Source: Paracoccaceae bacterium (GTDB taxonomy: Bacteria > Pseudomonadota > Alphaproteobacteria > Rhodobacterales > Rhodobacteraceae). Taken from it: DNA of 64,000 nt. The DNA is taken from assembly GCA_902554885.1 (NCBI GenBank), contig CACDPV010000001.1:62001-126000 (forward strand), given 5' to 3'. The position numbers and the translations under genes are program-made. Shown one piece after another: positions 1 to 11,117 of the stretch. The notes beneath the pieces were generated by a model. That model was not told the origin of the DNA, ran no database searches, and saw only the letters and a program-made list of their open reading frames with translations. Positions within the stretch are counted from its first letter, which is position 1, and every line of letters begins with the position of its first letter.

Positions 1-79
1 TGGATAGGTTAAGGTCTTTCGTCGCTATCACACCGCCAAATTGTTTATTAAGGTTTTTAATTTCTAATATATCAGCCAC
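1..79 (-). CDS. livG: LivG-type ABC transporter ATPase, 5' end only
   Basis: This is the first 26 codons of a gene that runs off the left edge. Read on the minus strand from a GTG at 79 it gives an N-terminus with ILEIKNLNKQFGGV, the usual opening of LivG-family ATPases, which power branched-chain amino acid type (HAAT) importers. AAGG lies 8 nt before this GTG. Another in-frame GTG at 88 would add three residues. The Walker motifs lie outside the window. It follows the LivM-type permease by about ten bases, so it is probably the fourth gene of the importer operon, and a LivF-type ATPase is expected beyond the edge. The assignment rests on a short peptide plus context. Confidence 0.75.
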   Translation of the reverse strand, partial: MADILEIKNLNKQFGGVIATKDLNLS

Positions 80-89
80 AATTTGCACC

Positions 90-1037
90 TTACTTTGATA
101 AGAGTGAGGATAAGCCGCCCCTAAAAAAGAGGACCACAGCGATTAAAAGGAGCCCAAAAGGGAGGTGCCAATAAATTGTAATTGAAGATAAAACCTCTTC
201 TAAAATGACAAACACTATTGCACCAAAAAGGGGACCCATCACCGTCGCGACACCTCCCAGTATTACCATAAACATCAATTCCCCAGACCTGGACCAATCG
301 ATCATTTCGGGAGATATGAACGTAGTAAAGTTTCCTAAAAGCACCCCAGCGAAACCACAAATAATTCCTGAAAATACAAAAGCTATTAATTTGTGAAGAT
401 AAACATTGTAACCTAGTGAAACCATACGGGCTTCGTTATCTTTGATTCCAGATAAAATTAAGCCAAAGTTTGATTTTGTAATAAGTTGAACAAGCCACAT
501 AAAAAAGATCAAGCTCGAAAATGATACTAAAAACATTTGGATGGGGTCGTCTAGATTAATTAGTGGTATCTGTGATCTAGTATTTATAACCAAACCGTCA
601 TCACTGCCATATTCTTCAATTGACACAAATAGATAGTACGCCATTTGTGAAAATGCCATCGTAATCATTATAAAATAAACGCCCTTTGTCTTTAAACATA
701 TCAGTCCTGTTAAAAATGCAAATAATCCGCTAATCACTATAGCAATCGTGATATGTATAAACCCATTGTTCGTTGCTAGAAAATCTAATCCGCCATAAAG
801 CCAGTGATGTGCTGGTATCCCAACAGCATAGGCGCCAAGCCCCAAATAAGCTGCATGGCCAAAAGAAATCATACCACCATATCCGAGGATAAGGTTCAAA
901 CCAACTGCAGCTATCGCCAAAATACATAAACGAGTAGCCAAATCCAGATAGAATGACATTCCGATTTGATTAAAAATGATCGGCAAGACTAATAGAGAAA
1001 CTAAAATGAGAAACTTAAATGATCTGATAAATTGCAT
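90..1037 (-). CDS. livM: Branched-chain amino acid type ABC transporter permease (LivM family)
   Basis: An inner-membrane permease subunit of a HAAT-family importer, 315 aa. The N-terminus is hydrophobic and the protein is mostly membrane segments, perhaps eight to ten. The family signature GYGGMISFGHAAYLGLGAY is at residues 52-70. A conserved cytoplasmic loop that should contact the ATPases lies near residues 195-230, around NEARMVSLGYN. Its length is normal for LivM. It starts 10 nt after livH and is followed by livG, so the genes are co-transcribed. The family is clear. The substrate is not: relatives carry branched-chain amino acids, amides, urea or aromatic acids. Confidence 0.9.
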   Translation of the reverse strand: MQFIRSFKFLILVSLLVLPIIFNQIGMSFYLDLATRLCILAIAAVGLNLILGYGGMISFGHAAYLGLGAYAVGIPAHHWLYGGLDFLATNNGFIHITIAIVISGLFAFLTGLICLKTKGVYFIMITMAFSQMAYYLFVSIEEYGSDDGLVINTRSQIPLINLDDPIQMFLVSFSSLIFFMWLVQLITKSNFGLILSGIKDNEARMVSLGYNVYLHKLIAFVFSGIICGFAGVLLGNFTTFISPEMIDWSRSGELMFMVILGGVATVMGPLFGAIVFVILEEVLSSITIYWHLPFGLLLIAVVLFFRGGLSSLLSK

Positions 1038-1047
1038 GAGCGTAGAT

Positions 1048-1971
1048 TTACCCTAATCTTGGAGGGAACAAACCCTTTGGTTTAAACGACAGTATCAACG
1101 CCATCATTAAGTAGATCGACATTGACGAAATCGCTGGAGCCGAATTTTCGGCAGCACCTGTACTCATGAAGAGTTTGAAAAGATCGTCTAGAAAAGAGCG
1201 TCCAAGGGTATCAATTAATCCGATAAGCAAAGCAGCTACAAATGCACCTTTTACAGAACCAATTCCGCCTACTATAATTACCACAAAAGCAGTTATAATT
1301 ATATTGTTTCCCATACCAAGTGAAGCTTCTGTAATAGGCGCAATTAGCATCCCTGCAATTCCGGCCAGAGTTGCGCCAATAGCAAATACGATTGCAAACA
1401 GTGTTCTTATATCAATGCCTAATGCTGCAACCATTGTTCTATTAGATGCGCCTGCCCTTATTAACATTCCTAATTTGGTAAAATTTACAAGCCAGAGTAG
1501 ACCAAACGCTGCTGTTAGTCCCACCACGATTATCAATAGCCTAAATGTAGGTATTTCAATATTTTCTGAGATCGTGATTTGTCCATCTAAGTAGTTTGGT
1601 AGAGGAATGGCAATTCCAGCCGGGCCCCAAATCAAATGAGCAATCGTATCAATCACCAAAATTGCACCAAATGTTCCTAGTACATGATCCAGATGATCCC
1701 TCGCGTAGAGTGGGCGTGCCAAAAAAATTTCAAACGCATATCCAATTATCGCAATAACGGGTAACGACAATATTACCGCAAATAAATAACTATCGAGTGC
1801 ATAAGTAAGTGAAGCACATATGAACGCTCCCAACATATAAATCGAACCGTGTGCAAGGTTTACGAAATCTAAAATTCCAAAAATTAAGGTAAGCCCCGAG
1901 GCAACCAGAAATAGAAGGACGCCCAATTGAAGCCCATTTAGTACCTGTATCAAAAGCAGAGTATAGTCCAA
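1048..1971 (-). CDS. livH: Branched-chain amino acid type ABC transporter permease (LivH family)
   Basis: The second inner-membrane permease of the importer, 307 aa and highly hydrophobic. The LivH signature GLTLIFGILDFVNLAHGS occurs near residues 26-43, and a glycine-rich conserved stretch VIIVGGIGSVKGAF near 230. It would pair with LivM to form the channel. It lies about 60 nt after the binding-protein gene and 10 nt before livM. There is no sign of truncation. The substrate cannot be set from the sequence. Confidence 0.9.
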   Translation of the reverse strand: MDYTLLLIQVLNGLQLGVLLFLVASGLTLIFGILDFVNLAHGSIYMLGAFICASLTYALDSYLFAVILSLPVIAIIGYAFEIFLARPLYARDHLDHVLGTFGAILVIDTIAHLIWGPAGIAIPLPNYLDGQITISENIEIPTFRLLIIVVGLTAAFGLLWLVNFTKLGMLIRAGASNRTMVAALGIDIRTLFAIVFAIGATLAGIAGMLIAPITEASLGMGNNIIITAFVVIIVGGIGSVKGAFVAALLIGLIDTLGRSFLDDLFKLFMSTGAAENSAPAISSMSIYLMMALILSFKPKGLFPPRLG

Positions 1972-2030
1972 TACTGCCCCTAGATCTTTATAAGCTAATT
2001 GTCAAAGTTTTATAGTGATTGAACTATTAA

Positions 2031-3212
2031 CTATTTTAACTTGCATTCGGCGGCATATGGATCCTGATGATTTGTCAGGACAGTGTCAATTACTTCTGTG
2101 GTCCAATTTCCATCTGAGTCTTCAACGACCTCTCTCAGGTAAAAATTTTGAATTGGAAAATTATTATTACCGTAAGAATATTTACCCCTTACTGAATTAT
2201 AATCAGCGCTTTTTAGTGCCGACCGAAGCCCGACTAAATCACTCATATCTCCATCCACTGCGATCACTGCAGAAGCAATCATATTTATTGTATCGTAAGA
2301 TTGAGCTGCGTAGAATGAAGGGTATTTTCCAAACCGTTCTTTGAAATCTTTAACAAACCGTTTATTAGCTTGATTATCCAAGGATGGGTCCCATTGTTGT
2401 GTTACTTTTGATCCGACAATGCCTGAGAAATTTGCAGCCTGAAGTTTAGGTAATGATATGCCATCGATTGTAAATACTGAATATAATGGAAGCAAATCCT
2501 TTAGCCCTGCTTGGTGATATTGTTTTGTAAAAGCTCCAGATGCAGCTCCAGGATAGAAAACGAACAACCCGTTAGCCCCCGATACCTTTGCCTTTGCAAG
2601 TTCAGCGGAAAAATCTAGTTGGGCATCAGCACCCCATTTCGTCAGATCTTTACCAACCACTTGTCCTTTAAATGTGCGCTCTATTCCAGCTACCATATCT
2701 TTACCGGCTGCATAATTAGGAGCCATAATATAGAGCGATTTTATTCCATCTTTATTAAAAACTTCACCCATTGCCATTGGGGTTTGATCATTCTGCCATG
2801 AGGCGGAGAAAAAATTCTCGTGGCATAATTTACTAGCTATTTGTGATGGCCCAGCATTGGAAGAAATCAATATTTTTCCGGCATCCAAAACGGACTTGCG
2901 CGATGCCAATAACACATGGCTCCATATATAACCGGAAATAATGTCAACTTTATCTTGCTTTAACAGCCGATCAGTTACTTGCTTTCCAGTATCAGGCGCA
3001 AATCCATCATCACCAAATACTACTTCAATATTATGTGGGCCAGCTTTTCCGTTTAAATGTTCTAATGCCAAATTAACCGCATTTTTCATATCTTCACCGA
3101 TAACTGCAGCTGGTGTTGTTAATGTAGTTACAAACCCAACTTTAATATCAGCAGCAAAAACTGATGATATCAGAAAATTGCAAAATATTATCGCAGCAAG
3201 CACTTTTTTCAT
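2031..3212 (-). CDS. Periplasmic substrate-binding protein of the LivK type (Peripla_BP_6)
   Basis: The solute receptor for the importer downstream. I place the start at the ATG at 3212, giving 393 aa; a longer reading frame adds eight residues. The chosen ATG has GAGGAG seven bases upstream and opens with a signal peptide (MKKVLAA, hydrophobic core, cleavage after SVFA). The mature protein begins ADIKVGFVTTLTTPAAVIG, typical of the leucine-binding fold, with the conserved GDDGFAPD region and a C-terminal ligand-binding half. It is the first gene of the operon. The form resembles receptors often annotated for amides or aromatic acids as well as branched-chain amino acids, so the ligand is open. 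Confidence 0.85.
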   Translation of the reverse strand: MKKVLAAIIFCNFLISSVFAADIKVGFVTTLTTPAAVIGEDMKNAVNLALEHLNGKAGPHNIEVVFGDDGFAPDTGKQVTDRLLKQDKVDIISGYIWSHVLLASRKSVLDAGKILISSNAGPSQIASKLCHENFFSASWQNDQTPMAMGEVFNKDGIKSLYIMAPNYAAGKDMVAGIERTFKGQVVGKDLTKWGADAQLDFSAELAKAKVSGANGLFVFYPGAASGAFTKQYHQAGLKDLLPLYSVFTIDGISLPKLQAANFSGIVGSKVTQQWDPSLDNQANKRFVKDFKERFGKYPSFYAAQSYDTINMIASAVIAVDGDMSDLVGLRSALKSADYNSVRGKYSYGNNNFPIQNFYLREVVEDSDGNWTTEVIDTVLTNHQDPYAAECKLK

Positions 3213-3295
3213 TTTTCTCTCCTCAAAAACCGTCATTAGCAGCGAGAGCCTACCACAAACTCATCCAAGGTAAACTTAGTTTATGAAATTATTTT

Positions 3296-6004
3296 TCACA
3301 ACCGACCATGGCAGTGCTTAAACTTTTTTCCTGAACCGCATTGACATAATTCATTCCGGCCCGTTGCCTGCCAACCTTTAGGCATTTGTTCAGGTGGGGT
3401 TTTTGCTCCCAGCGGCATTGAAGAATTTGATTTAAGTGCTTTAGAACTCGCCGTTTTAGAAGTTTCCTTAGGTTTTTTTTGTCCATCCAAAAACTTCGCA
3501 ATCATTGTCTTGCGTTCGGCATCAGTGAGAGGTCTTACTATGCTGAGCTGTTTTGTGACATCATATCGTAGACCATTTAGAAGACGCTCAAATAATTGGA
3601 ACGCTTCATTTTTATACTCATTTAACGGATCTCTCTGTGCGTACCCCCTGAACCCCACAACGGATCTCAAATGTTCTAGAGTAATAAGGTGCTCCCTCCA
3701 TTTGGTGTCAATTGTCTGAAGCAAGAGCTGTTTCTCCACTTGTTGCATTGCTTCTTTGCCAAACGCTTTAGTTTTGTTGGCCATCATTGAGTTTGCCGCA
3801 TCTTCAATACGTTCGGTTAACAACTCATCGTCTACGCCTTCTTCATTCGCCCAATCATCAATTGGTAAATCGAGGTTTATACCTTCTTTTACCGCATCTT
3901 TAAGACCATCAAGGTCCCATTGGTCGGGATATGACTTAGGTGGAATATGAACATTAATAAGATCATCGATTACATCATTACGCATATCGTCAATTATCTC
4001 GGTTTGATCTTCAGCACGCATTATATCGAGGCGTTGTTCAAATATAGCAATTCGCTGATCATTCATCACATCGTCGAATTTTAATAATTGTTTACGGATG
4101 TCGAAATTTCGGGCTTCAACTTTGGATTGTGCACGTTCAAGGGACTTATTTACCCATGGGTGTATAATCGCTTCCCCTTCTTCCATACCTAGTGTTGACA
4201 AGACTTTATCTAGTCTCTCTGAACCAAAGATACGCATTAAATCATCTTCTAAACTCAGAAAAAAACATGTTTTCCCAGGATCTCCTTGTCTGCCGGAGCG
4301 ACCTCTCAATTGATTATCAATTCTACGGCTCTCGTGACGTTCTGATGCTAAAACAAACAAGCCGCCAGCTTCGAGAACCTGGTTCTTGTCTTTTGAATGC
4401 TTTTCTTCAATAGTTTTACGTATTAGCTCTGGATTGGATTTTGGCTTGTCTTGCAAAGCTTCCAGAACTTGCATTTCCATGTTTCCGCCTAACTGTATAT
4501 CAGTGCCACGGCCGGCCATGTTCGTTGCTATTGTTACTGCCCCAAATTTTCCGGCGTCAGCAACAATAGCTGCCTCTTGCTCATGTTGGCGTGCATTTAA
4601 TACATTGTGTTTTATACCTGAATCTTTCAGCAAACTCGATAAGAGTTCAGATTTTTCAATTGAAGTCGTTCCCAGAAGAACTGGTTGACCATTTGAATTT
4701 GCATCTTTGACTTCTTCTACTATGGCAGCGTATTTCTCTTTTGCAGTTCTATATACTCTGTCATCTGAATCTACTCGCGTTATAGGCATATTTGTCGGAA
4801 TTTCTAATACACCAAGCTTATATATCTCCATAAATTCGTCTGCTTCAGTGGCAGCAGTTCCTGTCATACCGGATAACTTTTCGTATAATCGGAAGTAGTT
4901 TTGGAAAGTGACGCTTGCTAACGTAACATTTTCGGGCTGAATATCACAGCCTTCTTTCGCTTCAATCGCTTGGTGAAGGCCTTCTGACAACCGTCTCCCA
5001 GACATCATTCGTCCAGTGAATTCATCGATGAGCACTACCTGTTTGTCCCTTACGATATAATCTTTATCTTTTGAAAACAGCTTATGCGCTCGAAGCCCTT
5101 GGTTCACATGATGGACTACCGTTGTACTTTCGGGGTCATACAGCGATTGAGTATCTGGCAGAAGGTCTCTTTCCCGAAGTTGTAATTCCAAAAAATCGTT
5201 TCCTTCGTCTGTAAACGTAACATTTCTCGATTTTTCATCGATTGTGAAATGATTTTCTTCTAAACTGGGGATTAGTTTATCAATTTGTATATACAGCTCT
5301 GATCTATCTTGAGCGGGACCGGATATAATGAGTGGAGTTCTAGCCTCGTCAACTAAAATGCTATCAACTTCGTCTACAATAGCAAAATAATGATGCTTTT
5401 GAGCAATTTGATCAATACTGGGTTTCATATTATCGCGCAGATAATCGAAACCTAACTCATTATTTGTCGCATATGTAATATCGCAAGAGTATGCTTCCAG
5501 CTTTTCTTCATCTTCTTGCTGGGGATAAACTACCCCTGTTGTCATTCCTAGCGCAGTATAGACCTTCGACATCCACTCTGCATCTCTTTTTGCAAGATAA
5601 TCATTAACCGTAACAATATGCACACCTTTTCCAACAAGAGCATTTAGATATGCTGGGAAGGTTGCCACCAAAGTTTTCCCTTCACCGGTTTTCATTTCGG
5701 AAATGTTCCCGCGATGCAGAAAAATTCCTCCAACCAATTGGACATCAAAAGCTCTCAGACCCAAAGCCCGCTTTGCAGCTTCGCGACAGTTAGCAAATGC
5801 CTCTGGAAGTAATTTATCAAGGGTTTCTCCCTCTCCATAACGCTGCTTAAACTCTTCGGTTTTTGAGCTTATTTCATTGTCAGAGAGAAGGCTGAAATCT
5901 TTTTCAAGTGCGTTTATATTCTCGACGATAGCTTGTACTTCTCTTATCCGTCGATCATTTGGAGTGCCGAAAACTTTCTTTGCAATTTTTCCAAGACCTA
6001 ACAT
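3296..6004 (-). CDS. secA: Preprotein translocase ATPase SecA
   Basis: The motor that pushes unfolded secretory proteins through SecYEG. From the ATG at 6004 the product is 902 aa, the usual SecA length; a frame starting at 6022 would add six residues. AGGAA lies just upstream of the chosen ATG. Visible features are the DEAD-type Walker A MKTGEGKT (GEGKT at 107-111), Walker [13 protein letters not shown] near 207, [11 protein letters not shown] and RQGDPG in the second nucleotide fold, and a C-terminal zinc/SecB-binding tail with C887, C889, C898 and H899. The gene appears monocistronic with a long upstream gap shared with argJ. Related genomes often keep a peptidyl-prolyl isomerase gene between secA and argJ; it is absent here. 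Confidence 0.98.
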   Translation of the reverse strand: MLGLGKIAKKVFGTPNDRRIREVQAIVENINALEKDFSLLSDNEISSKTEEFKQRYGEGETLDKLLPEAFANCREAAKRALGLRAFDVQLVGGIFLHRGNISEMKTGEGKTLVATFPAYLNALVGKGVHIVTVNDYLAKRDAEWMSKVYTALGMTTGVVYPQQEDEEKLEAYSCDITYATNNELGFDYLRDNMKPSIDQIAQKHHYFAIVDEVDSILVDEARTPLIISGPAQDRSELYIQIDKLIPSLEENHFTIDEKSRNVTFTDEGNDFLELQLRERDLLPDTQSLYDPESTTVVHHVNQGLRAHKLFSKDKDYIVRDKQVVLIDEFTGRMMSGRRLSEGLHQAIEAKEGCDIQPENVTLASVTFQNYFRLYEKLSGMTGTAATEADEFMEIYKLGVLEIPTNMPITRVDSDDRVYRTAKEKYAAIVEEVKDANSNGQPVLLGTTSIEKSELLSSLLKDSGIKHNVLNARQHEQEAAIVADAGKFGAVTIATNMAGRGTDIQLGGNMEMQVLEALQDKPKSNPELIRKTIEEKHSKDKNQVLEAGGLFVLASERHESRRIDNQLRGRSGRQGDPGKTCFFLSLEDDLMRIFGSERLDKVLSTLGMEEGEAIIHPWVNKSLERAQSKVEARNFDIRKQLLKFDDVMNDQRIAIFEQRLDIMRAEDQTEIIDDMRNDVIDDLINVHIPPKSYPDQWDLDGLKDAVKEGINLDLPIDDWANEEGVDDELLTERIEDAANSMMANKTKAFGKEAMQQVEKQLLLQTIDTKWREHLITLEHLRSVVGFRGYAQRDPLNEYKNEAFQLFERLLNGLRYDVTKQLSIVRPLTDAERKTMIAKFLDGQKKPKETSKTASSKALKSNSSMPLGAKTPPEQMPKGWQATGRNELCQCGSGKKFKHCHGRL

Positions 6005-6362
6005 TATATTCCTAACCCACACAGGATTTAAACTCTATGACTACTGCTTTTATGGCCGGAAAACCTTAAAAGTTTAAAGCGCCTTAGTATAAACACATTA
6101 TGCGATTTAAGGGGATGCATAAAAAGTGTCAACGTTCTCTATAATTTTACAACCGCTTTTAGTCGCTTTATTCATAGCTTACACTAATATATGAGTATTT
6201 TGTGCATAAAAATCGTGGACTATTTGCTTAAATATATTCAAAGAACATGTTTTCTTAATCAATATAGACCCTACCGTTTTTGTTGATTAAAAGGGCTGAA
6301 TAAAATTTATATTAGTATAAGTTCTTTTGAAAAATTTTTAATTCTTTGTCTGGGGTCATGTC
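6005..6362. other. Intergenic region between divergent secA and argJ (358 nt)
   Basis: The longest gene-free stretch in the window. It is strongly AT-rich and I see no credible ORF or tRNA. It should hold promoters in both directions: the secA candidate at 6104-6132 and, for argJ on the plus strand, TTGATT near 6282 with TATATT about 19 nt downstream. No convincing terminator hairpin or operator palindrome was seen. Confidence 0.6.
6104..6132 (-). promoter_or_regulatory. Candidate sigma-70 promoter for secA
   Basis: On the minus strand a perfect TTGACA (6132-6127) is followed after 17 nt by TAAATC (6109-6104), about 100 nt before the secA start. The -35 is a full match but the -10 is poor (3 of 6), so this is suggestive only. 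Confidence 0.4.
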
Positions 6363-7595
6363 ATGTCTGTTATTTTAAAAGTTTCACCGTTGGCTCCAAA
6401 AAATTTTCCAAATATGTATCCTATACCAGGAGTAAGATTTGCCACAGTAAATGCTGGAATAAAATCAGGAGATGGTGAAGATGTAACTCTTATTGTTTTG
6501 GAAGCAGAAACGGTAGTTGCTGGTCTATTCACAAAGTCTATGACGAGATCAGCACCTGTAATTGATTGCCAAAATAAAATTGGAATGAAGATCAAAAATA
6601 ACGGGGCTGCAATAATTATAAACGCAGGTAACGCAAATGCGTTCACGGGACGCCAAGGTGAAATAGCGGTTCATGAAATTATCACAGCACTTTCAAAAAG
6701 AGTTGAGGTACCAGTCGAAAGAATATTTTCATCGTCGACTGGAGTAATTGGTGAGCCGCTTGAATACGAAAAGATAATAAATGTGCTCGATTATCTGGTC
6801 GCTTCGGTTCATGAAACCAAAATAGAGGAAGCGGCCAAGGCTATAATGACTACGGATACATTTCCTAAAGGTAGTAGTGTCGAACTTAGTGATGAAGGAG
6901 CCAAAATCAAAATTTCTGGCATTGCGAAAGGTTCAGGTATGATTGCTCCTAATATGGGTACTATGCTGGTTTATATCTTTACAGACGCATTAATTGATCA
7001 AAGTGAATTACAATCAATTATCACAGATTTGAATGAGGAAACCTTCAACTGTATTACAGTCGACAGCGATACCTCAACTTCCGACACCTTATTTGTGAGC
7101 GCAACGGGGAAAAGTGGTATTAAAGTTAATAAGAGCAATTTGGAGTTCCGTGAGGGATTACGTAAAGTGATGCTCGACTTGGCCCATCAAGTTGTATGCG
7201 ATGGTGAGGGGGCAAGTAAGTTTATTCAAGTTCGTGTAAGTGGTGCAATTGACCAAAAAGAAGCTAAATTGCATGCCATGTCTATTGCTAATTCACCTTT
7301 AGTGAAAACTGCTGCTGCTGGAGAAGATCCAAATTGGGGTAGGATTGTTATGGCAATTGGTAAATCAGGTGCATCAGCTGATAGAGATAAATTGTCGATA
7401 AGGTTAGGTGAAATTTTGGTGGCCGAAGATGGCTGGGTGTCTCCAACCTATAAAGAGGCAGATGGGGCGACATATATGAAGCGACAACATTTAAGTTTGA
7501 ATGTTGATTTGGGCCTTGGGACAGGTGAGGCAACAGTCTGGACCTGTGATCTGACTCAAAGTTACATACAAATAAATGCTGATTATAGATCATGA
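6363..7595 (+). CDS. argJ: Bifunctional glutamate N-acetyltransferase / ornithine acetyltransferase ArgJ
   Basis: A cytoplasmic arginine biosynthesis enzyme that moves the acetyl group from N-acetylornithine to glutamate, and may also use acetyl-CoA. The product is 410 aa, full length. The family is self-cleaving, and the cleavage motif is present as [10 protein letters not shown] with the nucleophilic Thr at 200, so it should mature into alpha and beta chains. Other family marks are [11 protein letters not shown] (86-96) and GEDPNWGRI in the C-terminal half. The ATG at 6363 overlaps out of frame with a second ATG at 6358. The stop overlaps the mutT start (ATGA), so the two genes are translationally coupled. 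Confidence 0.97.
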   Translation: MSVILKVSPLAPKNFPNMYPIPGVRFATVNAGIKSGDGEDVTLIVLEAETVVAGLFTKSMTRSAPVIDCQNKIGMKIKNNGAAIIINAGNANAFTGRQGEIAVHEIITALSKRVEVPVERIFSSSTGVIGEPLEYEKIINVLDYLVASVHETKIEEAAKAIMTTDTFPKGSSVELSDEGAKIKISGIAKGSGMIAPNMGTMLVYIFTDALIDQSELQSIITDLNEETFNCITVDSDTSTSDTLFVSATGKSGIKVNKSNLEFREGLRKVMLDLAHQVVCDGEGASKFIQVRVSGAIDQKEAKLHAMSIANSPLVKTAAAGEDPNWGRIVMAIGKSGASADRDKLSIRLGEILVAEDGWVSPTYKEADGATYMKRQHLSLNVDLGLGTGEATVWTCDLTQSYIQINADYRS

Positions 7596-7990
7596 AAGTT
7601 ATATTAGTATCAGCAGTTGCACTTATCGATATAGATGGAAGAGTTTTAATTACGCAAAGGCCTAAGGGGAAAAGCATGGAGGGCTTGTGGGAATTCCCGG
7701 GTGGAAAAATTGAGTCGGGAGAAACTCCAGAAGATGCTTTAGTTAGAGAGCTATATGAAGAGTTAGGAATTGAAACCTGGTCTAGTTGTCTTGCTCCGCT
7801 AACTTTCGCCAGCCATGGGTACTCTGATTTTCATCTGTTAATGCCACTTTTTGCTTGCCGAAAGTGGGATGGAACTCCTAAACCCAAAGAAGGTCAAAAC
7901 CTAAAATGGGTGCATGTAAAATGTTTAAAAGATTTTCAAATGCCACCTGCAGATATTCCTTTGATAGCGGTTCTGCGTGATTGGCTATGA
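7592..7990 (+). CDS. mutT: Nudix hydrolase MutT (8-oxo-dGTP diphosphatase)
   Basis: A 132-aa nucleotide-pool sanitising enzyme that removes oxidised dGTP before it enters DNA. The Nudix box is complete at about residues 38-60: G, then E at 44, RELYEELG near 52-59. Length and N-terminus ([19 protein letters not shown]) match MutT. It overlaps the argJ stop by four bases and ends two bases from the convergent infB stop, so the two transcripts must overlap or terminate inside each other. A neighbouring Nudix specificity cannot be excluded, but the argJ-mutT arrangement is common in the group. Confidence 0.9.
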   Translation: MKVILVSAVALIDIDGRVLITQRPKGKSMEGLWEFPGGKIESGETPEDALVRELYEELGIETWSSCLAPLTFASHGYSDFHLLMPLFACRKWDGTPKPKEGQNLKWVHVKCLKDFQMPPADIPLIAVLRDWL

Positions 7991-7992
7991 AA

Positions 7993-10476
7993 TTAATCTA
8001 GATTACGCTCAATTTCTTGGCGCTCGAAAATCTCTATGACATCATCATTTCGGATATCTTCATAATTCTCAAAAGCCATACCACATTCTTGGCCTGATTG
8101 AACTTCAGGGACTTCATCTTTGAAGCGTTTTAATGTTTTTAGGGTTCCTTCATGTATTACCACATTGTCACGCAATAAGCGAACACCAGCACTACGTCTT
8201 GCAACGCCCTCTGTTACAATACAACCTGCAACTTTACCTACTCCAGAAACTTTGAAAACCTCTTTAATTTGAGCATAACCAATAAAATTTTCTCGGATTT
8301 CGGCTGATAGAAGACCACTTGCTGCAGCTTTAACATCATCAACGAGGTCATAGATTACGGAATAATATCTGACCTCTACACCCTTTTGACTAGCCACCTG
8401 GCGAGCCGAAGCATTCGCACGAACATTAAATCCAATTACTGGTGCATTAGAAGCTTCAGCTAGGCTAACGTCTGTGTTTGTAATAGCCCCGACACCATAG
8501 TGTAGTACACGCACTCTTACTTCTTCATTTCCAATTTTTTCCATTGCTTGTACAATTGCTTCTGCAGAACCTTGCACGTCAGCTTTAACTAAAATTTGAA
8601 GCTCTGAAACATTTTCATCTTCTTTAGCTTTTGCCATCATTTGTTCCAAGGTTGATGCACCAGCAGTCGCTCTCTTCTCTTTTGCAACTGCAATCCGGTA
8701 ATCTGCAATTTCTCTTGCTTGGGCTTCAGTTTCAACAACATTCAAAACATCACCAGCTTCAGGTGTTCCATTCAATCCTAATACTTCGACAGGTACTGAC
8801 GGCCCCGCGTTCTCAACACGTTTACCTTGGTCATTAATAAGTGCTCTAACTTTACCCCACTGCTCGCCCACTACGAAAATGTCACCCTGTTGTAACGTAC
8901 CGCGCTGAACAAGTACCGTTGCTACTGGTCCGCGGCCTACATCTAGTTGTGCCTCTATAACTGCACCTTGAGCGGCCCTTTCTGGATTTGCAGTAAGTTC
9001 CAGTATTTCAGCCTGCAGCGCTATAGCTTCCAGTAATTCATCTAGTCCTGCTCCACTTATAGCGGAGACTTCAACATCTTGAACCTCGCCAGATAGTTTC
9101 TCCACAATTACTTCGTGTTGAAGTAGATCAGTCCGTACTTTGTCTGAATTGGCTTCGGCGCGGTCAATTTTGTTAATTGCAACAATCATTGGCACATTCG
9201 CAGCCTTAGCATGATTGATAGCCTCTACTGTCTGAGGCATTACAGCGTCGTCTGCAGCTACAACTAAAACCACAATATCTGTAACCTGGGCACCTCTTGA
9301 ACGCATCGAAGTAAAAGCAGCGTGTCCTGGAGTGTCAAGAAAGCTTATAACATCACCTCTTTTTGTCTCGACTTGGTATGCGCCAATATGCTGGGTAATT
9401 CCACCTGCTTCCCCCGCTGTTACCTTGGTATCTCTAATTGCATCGAGCAAAGATGTCTTGCCGTGGTCGACATGACCCATGATTGTAACTACCGCTGGCC
9501 GTGGTTTTAAGTCAGTCTCTGCATCTGTTACCTCGTTGATAACATCTTCAACGTCCGCGTCAGAAACTCGAACAATCTTGTGTCCAAATTCTTCGACAAT
9601 TAACTCTGCGGTATCAGCATCAATAACCTCATTTTGGGTTACCATCATGCCCATTTTCATGAGCGCTTTTACGACTTCAGCTACACGTTCAGCCATCCTG
9701 TTTGCTAATTCAGAAACCACTATCGCTTCAGGAACTTGAACGTCTCTGACAACTTTCTCGCGCTCCTGCATTTGGCCCATCGCCTTTTGACGGGCTCTTT
9801 CTTGTTTGCGCCTCATTGCGGCCATTGATTTTTGTCGACCACCTTCGCCTTCCAAGGCTTGACTAATGGTTAGCTTACCAGATCGCCGTCCAAATCCTTC
9901 ACGCCCTTTAGTGTTTCTTCTTTCGCTAGGTTCGTCCGCACGGGTCTTCTTTCTTTGAGCTGATAGAGGGTTTTTTTGATCTTTCAGTACAGTGTCGGGA
10001 TCACCCTTTGGTACTGGTGCATTAAGGGCCGCTTGTTTTACTAACTCTTCCGCTTCTATCTTTGCTCTTTCTTCATCAGCCTTTTTGCGAGCCTGACTTT
10101 CAGCATCGCGTTGTTCTTTTTCTTTTGCTTCCTGCTCGGCTATTTTTCTATCACGTTCCTCTTGCCGTGTCTGTTCTTCAGCAATGCGTTCAGATTTTTC
10201 TTCAGCTTCGCGGGCTTTTGCAGCCTGCAAAGCTTTCATTCGACGTTCCATTTCCGCATCTGTAACACCTGAAGGCCTTGCACTTGCAGTTTTTTCAGAT
10301 TCTTGCGTACTACCATCCATAGTTTTTGCTGTAACTGGTTTTGGAACAACTACACGTTTGCGTTTGGTTTCGACAACAACACTCTTGCTACGTCCGTGGC
10401 TAAAGCTTTGTTTGACATTACCTGCTCGGGGACCACCCCGTAAACCTAGAGTTTTTTTGCCATCACTATCGCTCAT
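7993..10476 (-). CDS. infB: Translation initiation factor IF-2
   Basis: The GTPase that brings initiator tRNA to the 30S subunit. The product is 827 aa. Residues 1-240 are a charged, Ala/Glu/Lys/Arg-rich low-complexity arm, as in alphaproteobacterial IF-2, with long predicted helix around 75-150. The GTPase domain begins near 328, with G1 GHVDHGKTS (334-342), G3 DTPGH (381-385) and G4 NKID near 436. Domains II to IV follow, including the C-terminal tRNA-binding barrel. It is the last gene of the rimP-nusA-ylxR-infB operon and overlaps the preceding gene by 11 nt. Confidence 0.98.
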   Translation of the reverse strand: MSDSDGKKTLGLRGGPRAGNVKQSFSHGRSKSVVVETKRKRVVVPKPVTAKTMDGSTQESEKTASARPSGVTDAEMERRMKALQAAKAREAEEKSERIAEEQTRQEERDRKIAEQEAKEKEQRDAESQARKKADEERAKIEAEELVKQAALNAPVPKGDPDTVLKDQKNPLSAQRKKTRADEPSERRNTKGREGFGRRSGKLTISQALEGEGGRQKSMAAMRRKQERARQKAMGQMQEREKVVRDVQVPEAIVVSELANRMAERVAEVVKALMKMGMMVTQNEVIDADTAELIVEEFGHKIVRVSDADVEDVINEVTDAETDLKPRPAVVTIMGHVDHGKTSLLDAIRDTKVTAGEAGGITQHIGAYQVETKRGDVISFLDTPGHAAFTSMRSRGAQVTDIVVLVVAADDAVMPQTVEAINHAKAANVPMIVAINKIDRAEANSDKVRTDLLQHEVIVEKLSGEVQDVEVSAISGAGLDELLEAIALQAEILELTANPERAAQGAVIEAQLDVGRGPVATVLVQRGTLQQGDIFVVGEQWGKVRALINDQGKRVENAGPSVPVEVLGLNGTPEAGDVLNVVETEAQAREIADYRIAVAKEKRATAGASTLEQMMAKAKEDENVSELQILVKADVQGSAEAIVQAMEKIGNEEVRVRVLHYGVGAITNTDVSLAEASNAPVIGFNVRANASARQVASQKGVEVRYYSVIYDLVDDVKAAASGLLSAEIRENFIGYAQIKEVFKVSGVGKVAGCIVTEGVARRSAGVRLLRDNVVIHEGTLKTLKRFKDEVPEVQSGQECGMAFENYEDIRNDDVIEIFERQEIERNLD

Positions 10477-11104
10477 TTAGTTGTCTTTTCCTTTCAGGTG
10501 ATTTTTCACCAAATTTTCGTCGAAGACCCTTTAACCGGTGTGCTTCCTGTACTATACGTTTAGCTAAACCGCCAGACGTAACTGCACAATGAATTGCATT
10601 TTGTCTCTCAAATGCCTCTCCCAGCTCAAGTGCACTTAAGCATCCAATAAATTTTGCGTTATCAGGAGTACTAAGTTTTGCCTTTCCTCGACCGGAGCCA
10701 TCATAGGCTTGTATCAGTACCGAAACTTTATCTTTTGACAGTAATTCTTTGACTTTCTCATAACCACATACCGCTTGGCCAGCTTTACGTGCCAGACGGA
10801 TCATATCTAGTAATCTTTTTGATTGGAGGTTTTCTATCTCGCAAATCAAACCCTCTTTAATCTTCAAACTTTTTTTAGCCGACTTCTCAAAAAGGTTTTT
10901 TTCTATAGCCAATTTCAAAGATGACTGATTGGCCGAGACCCAAAAACCCCTTCCAGGGAGTTTGGCAGCTAAATCTGGCAAAATTTGATTATCAGGATCA
11001 ATTATAAAACGGTACATTTCGTCTCGATCTCTGATTTCGCCAGTCACGATACACTTTCTTTCATTACTAAGTAGTGTGTCTTTATGTTCAACAGTATCTA
11101 TCAT
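10466..11104 (-). CDS. YlxR/L7Ae-like RNA-binding protein (DUF448 fusion)
   Basis: A 212-aa protein combining two small RNA-binding folds. The N-terminal half has the YlxR (DUF448) marks ERKCIVTGE (15-23), RF(I)IDP and GRGFWVS (about 51-57). The C-terminal half resembles the L7Ae/YlxQ fold, with a helix [21 protein letters not shown]. In Firmicutes the two are separate genes in the same operon; alphaproteobacteria commonly carry this fused form. It lies between nusA (13-nt gap) and infB (11-nt overlap). YlxR of Gram-positive bacteria has been reported to bind RNase P RNA; whether that holds here is unknown. Confidence 0.88.
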   Translation of the reverse strand: MIDTVEHKDTLLSNERKCIVTGEIRDRDEMYRFIIDPDNQILPDLAAKLPGRGFWVSANQSSLKLAIEKNLFEKSAKKSLKIKEGLICEIENLQSKRLLDMIRLARKAGQAVCGYEKVKELLSKDKVSVLIQAYDGSGRGKAKLSTPDNAKFIGCLSALELGEAFERQNAIHCAVTSGGLAKRIVQEAHRLKGLRRKFGEKSPERKRQLNER

Positions 11105-11117
11105 GCCGGCTTTCTAA

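Noticed and set aside
3271-3283. TAAACTTAGTTTA palindrome near the end of secA as a terminator
   Set aside because: All A/T apart from two G/C bases, with no T-run; too weak to support a terminator call.
8631-10480. Plus-strand ORFs inside infB
   Set aside because: They are antisense shadows created by the biased composition of infB, rich in Gln, Leu and Ser.
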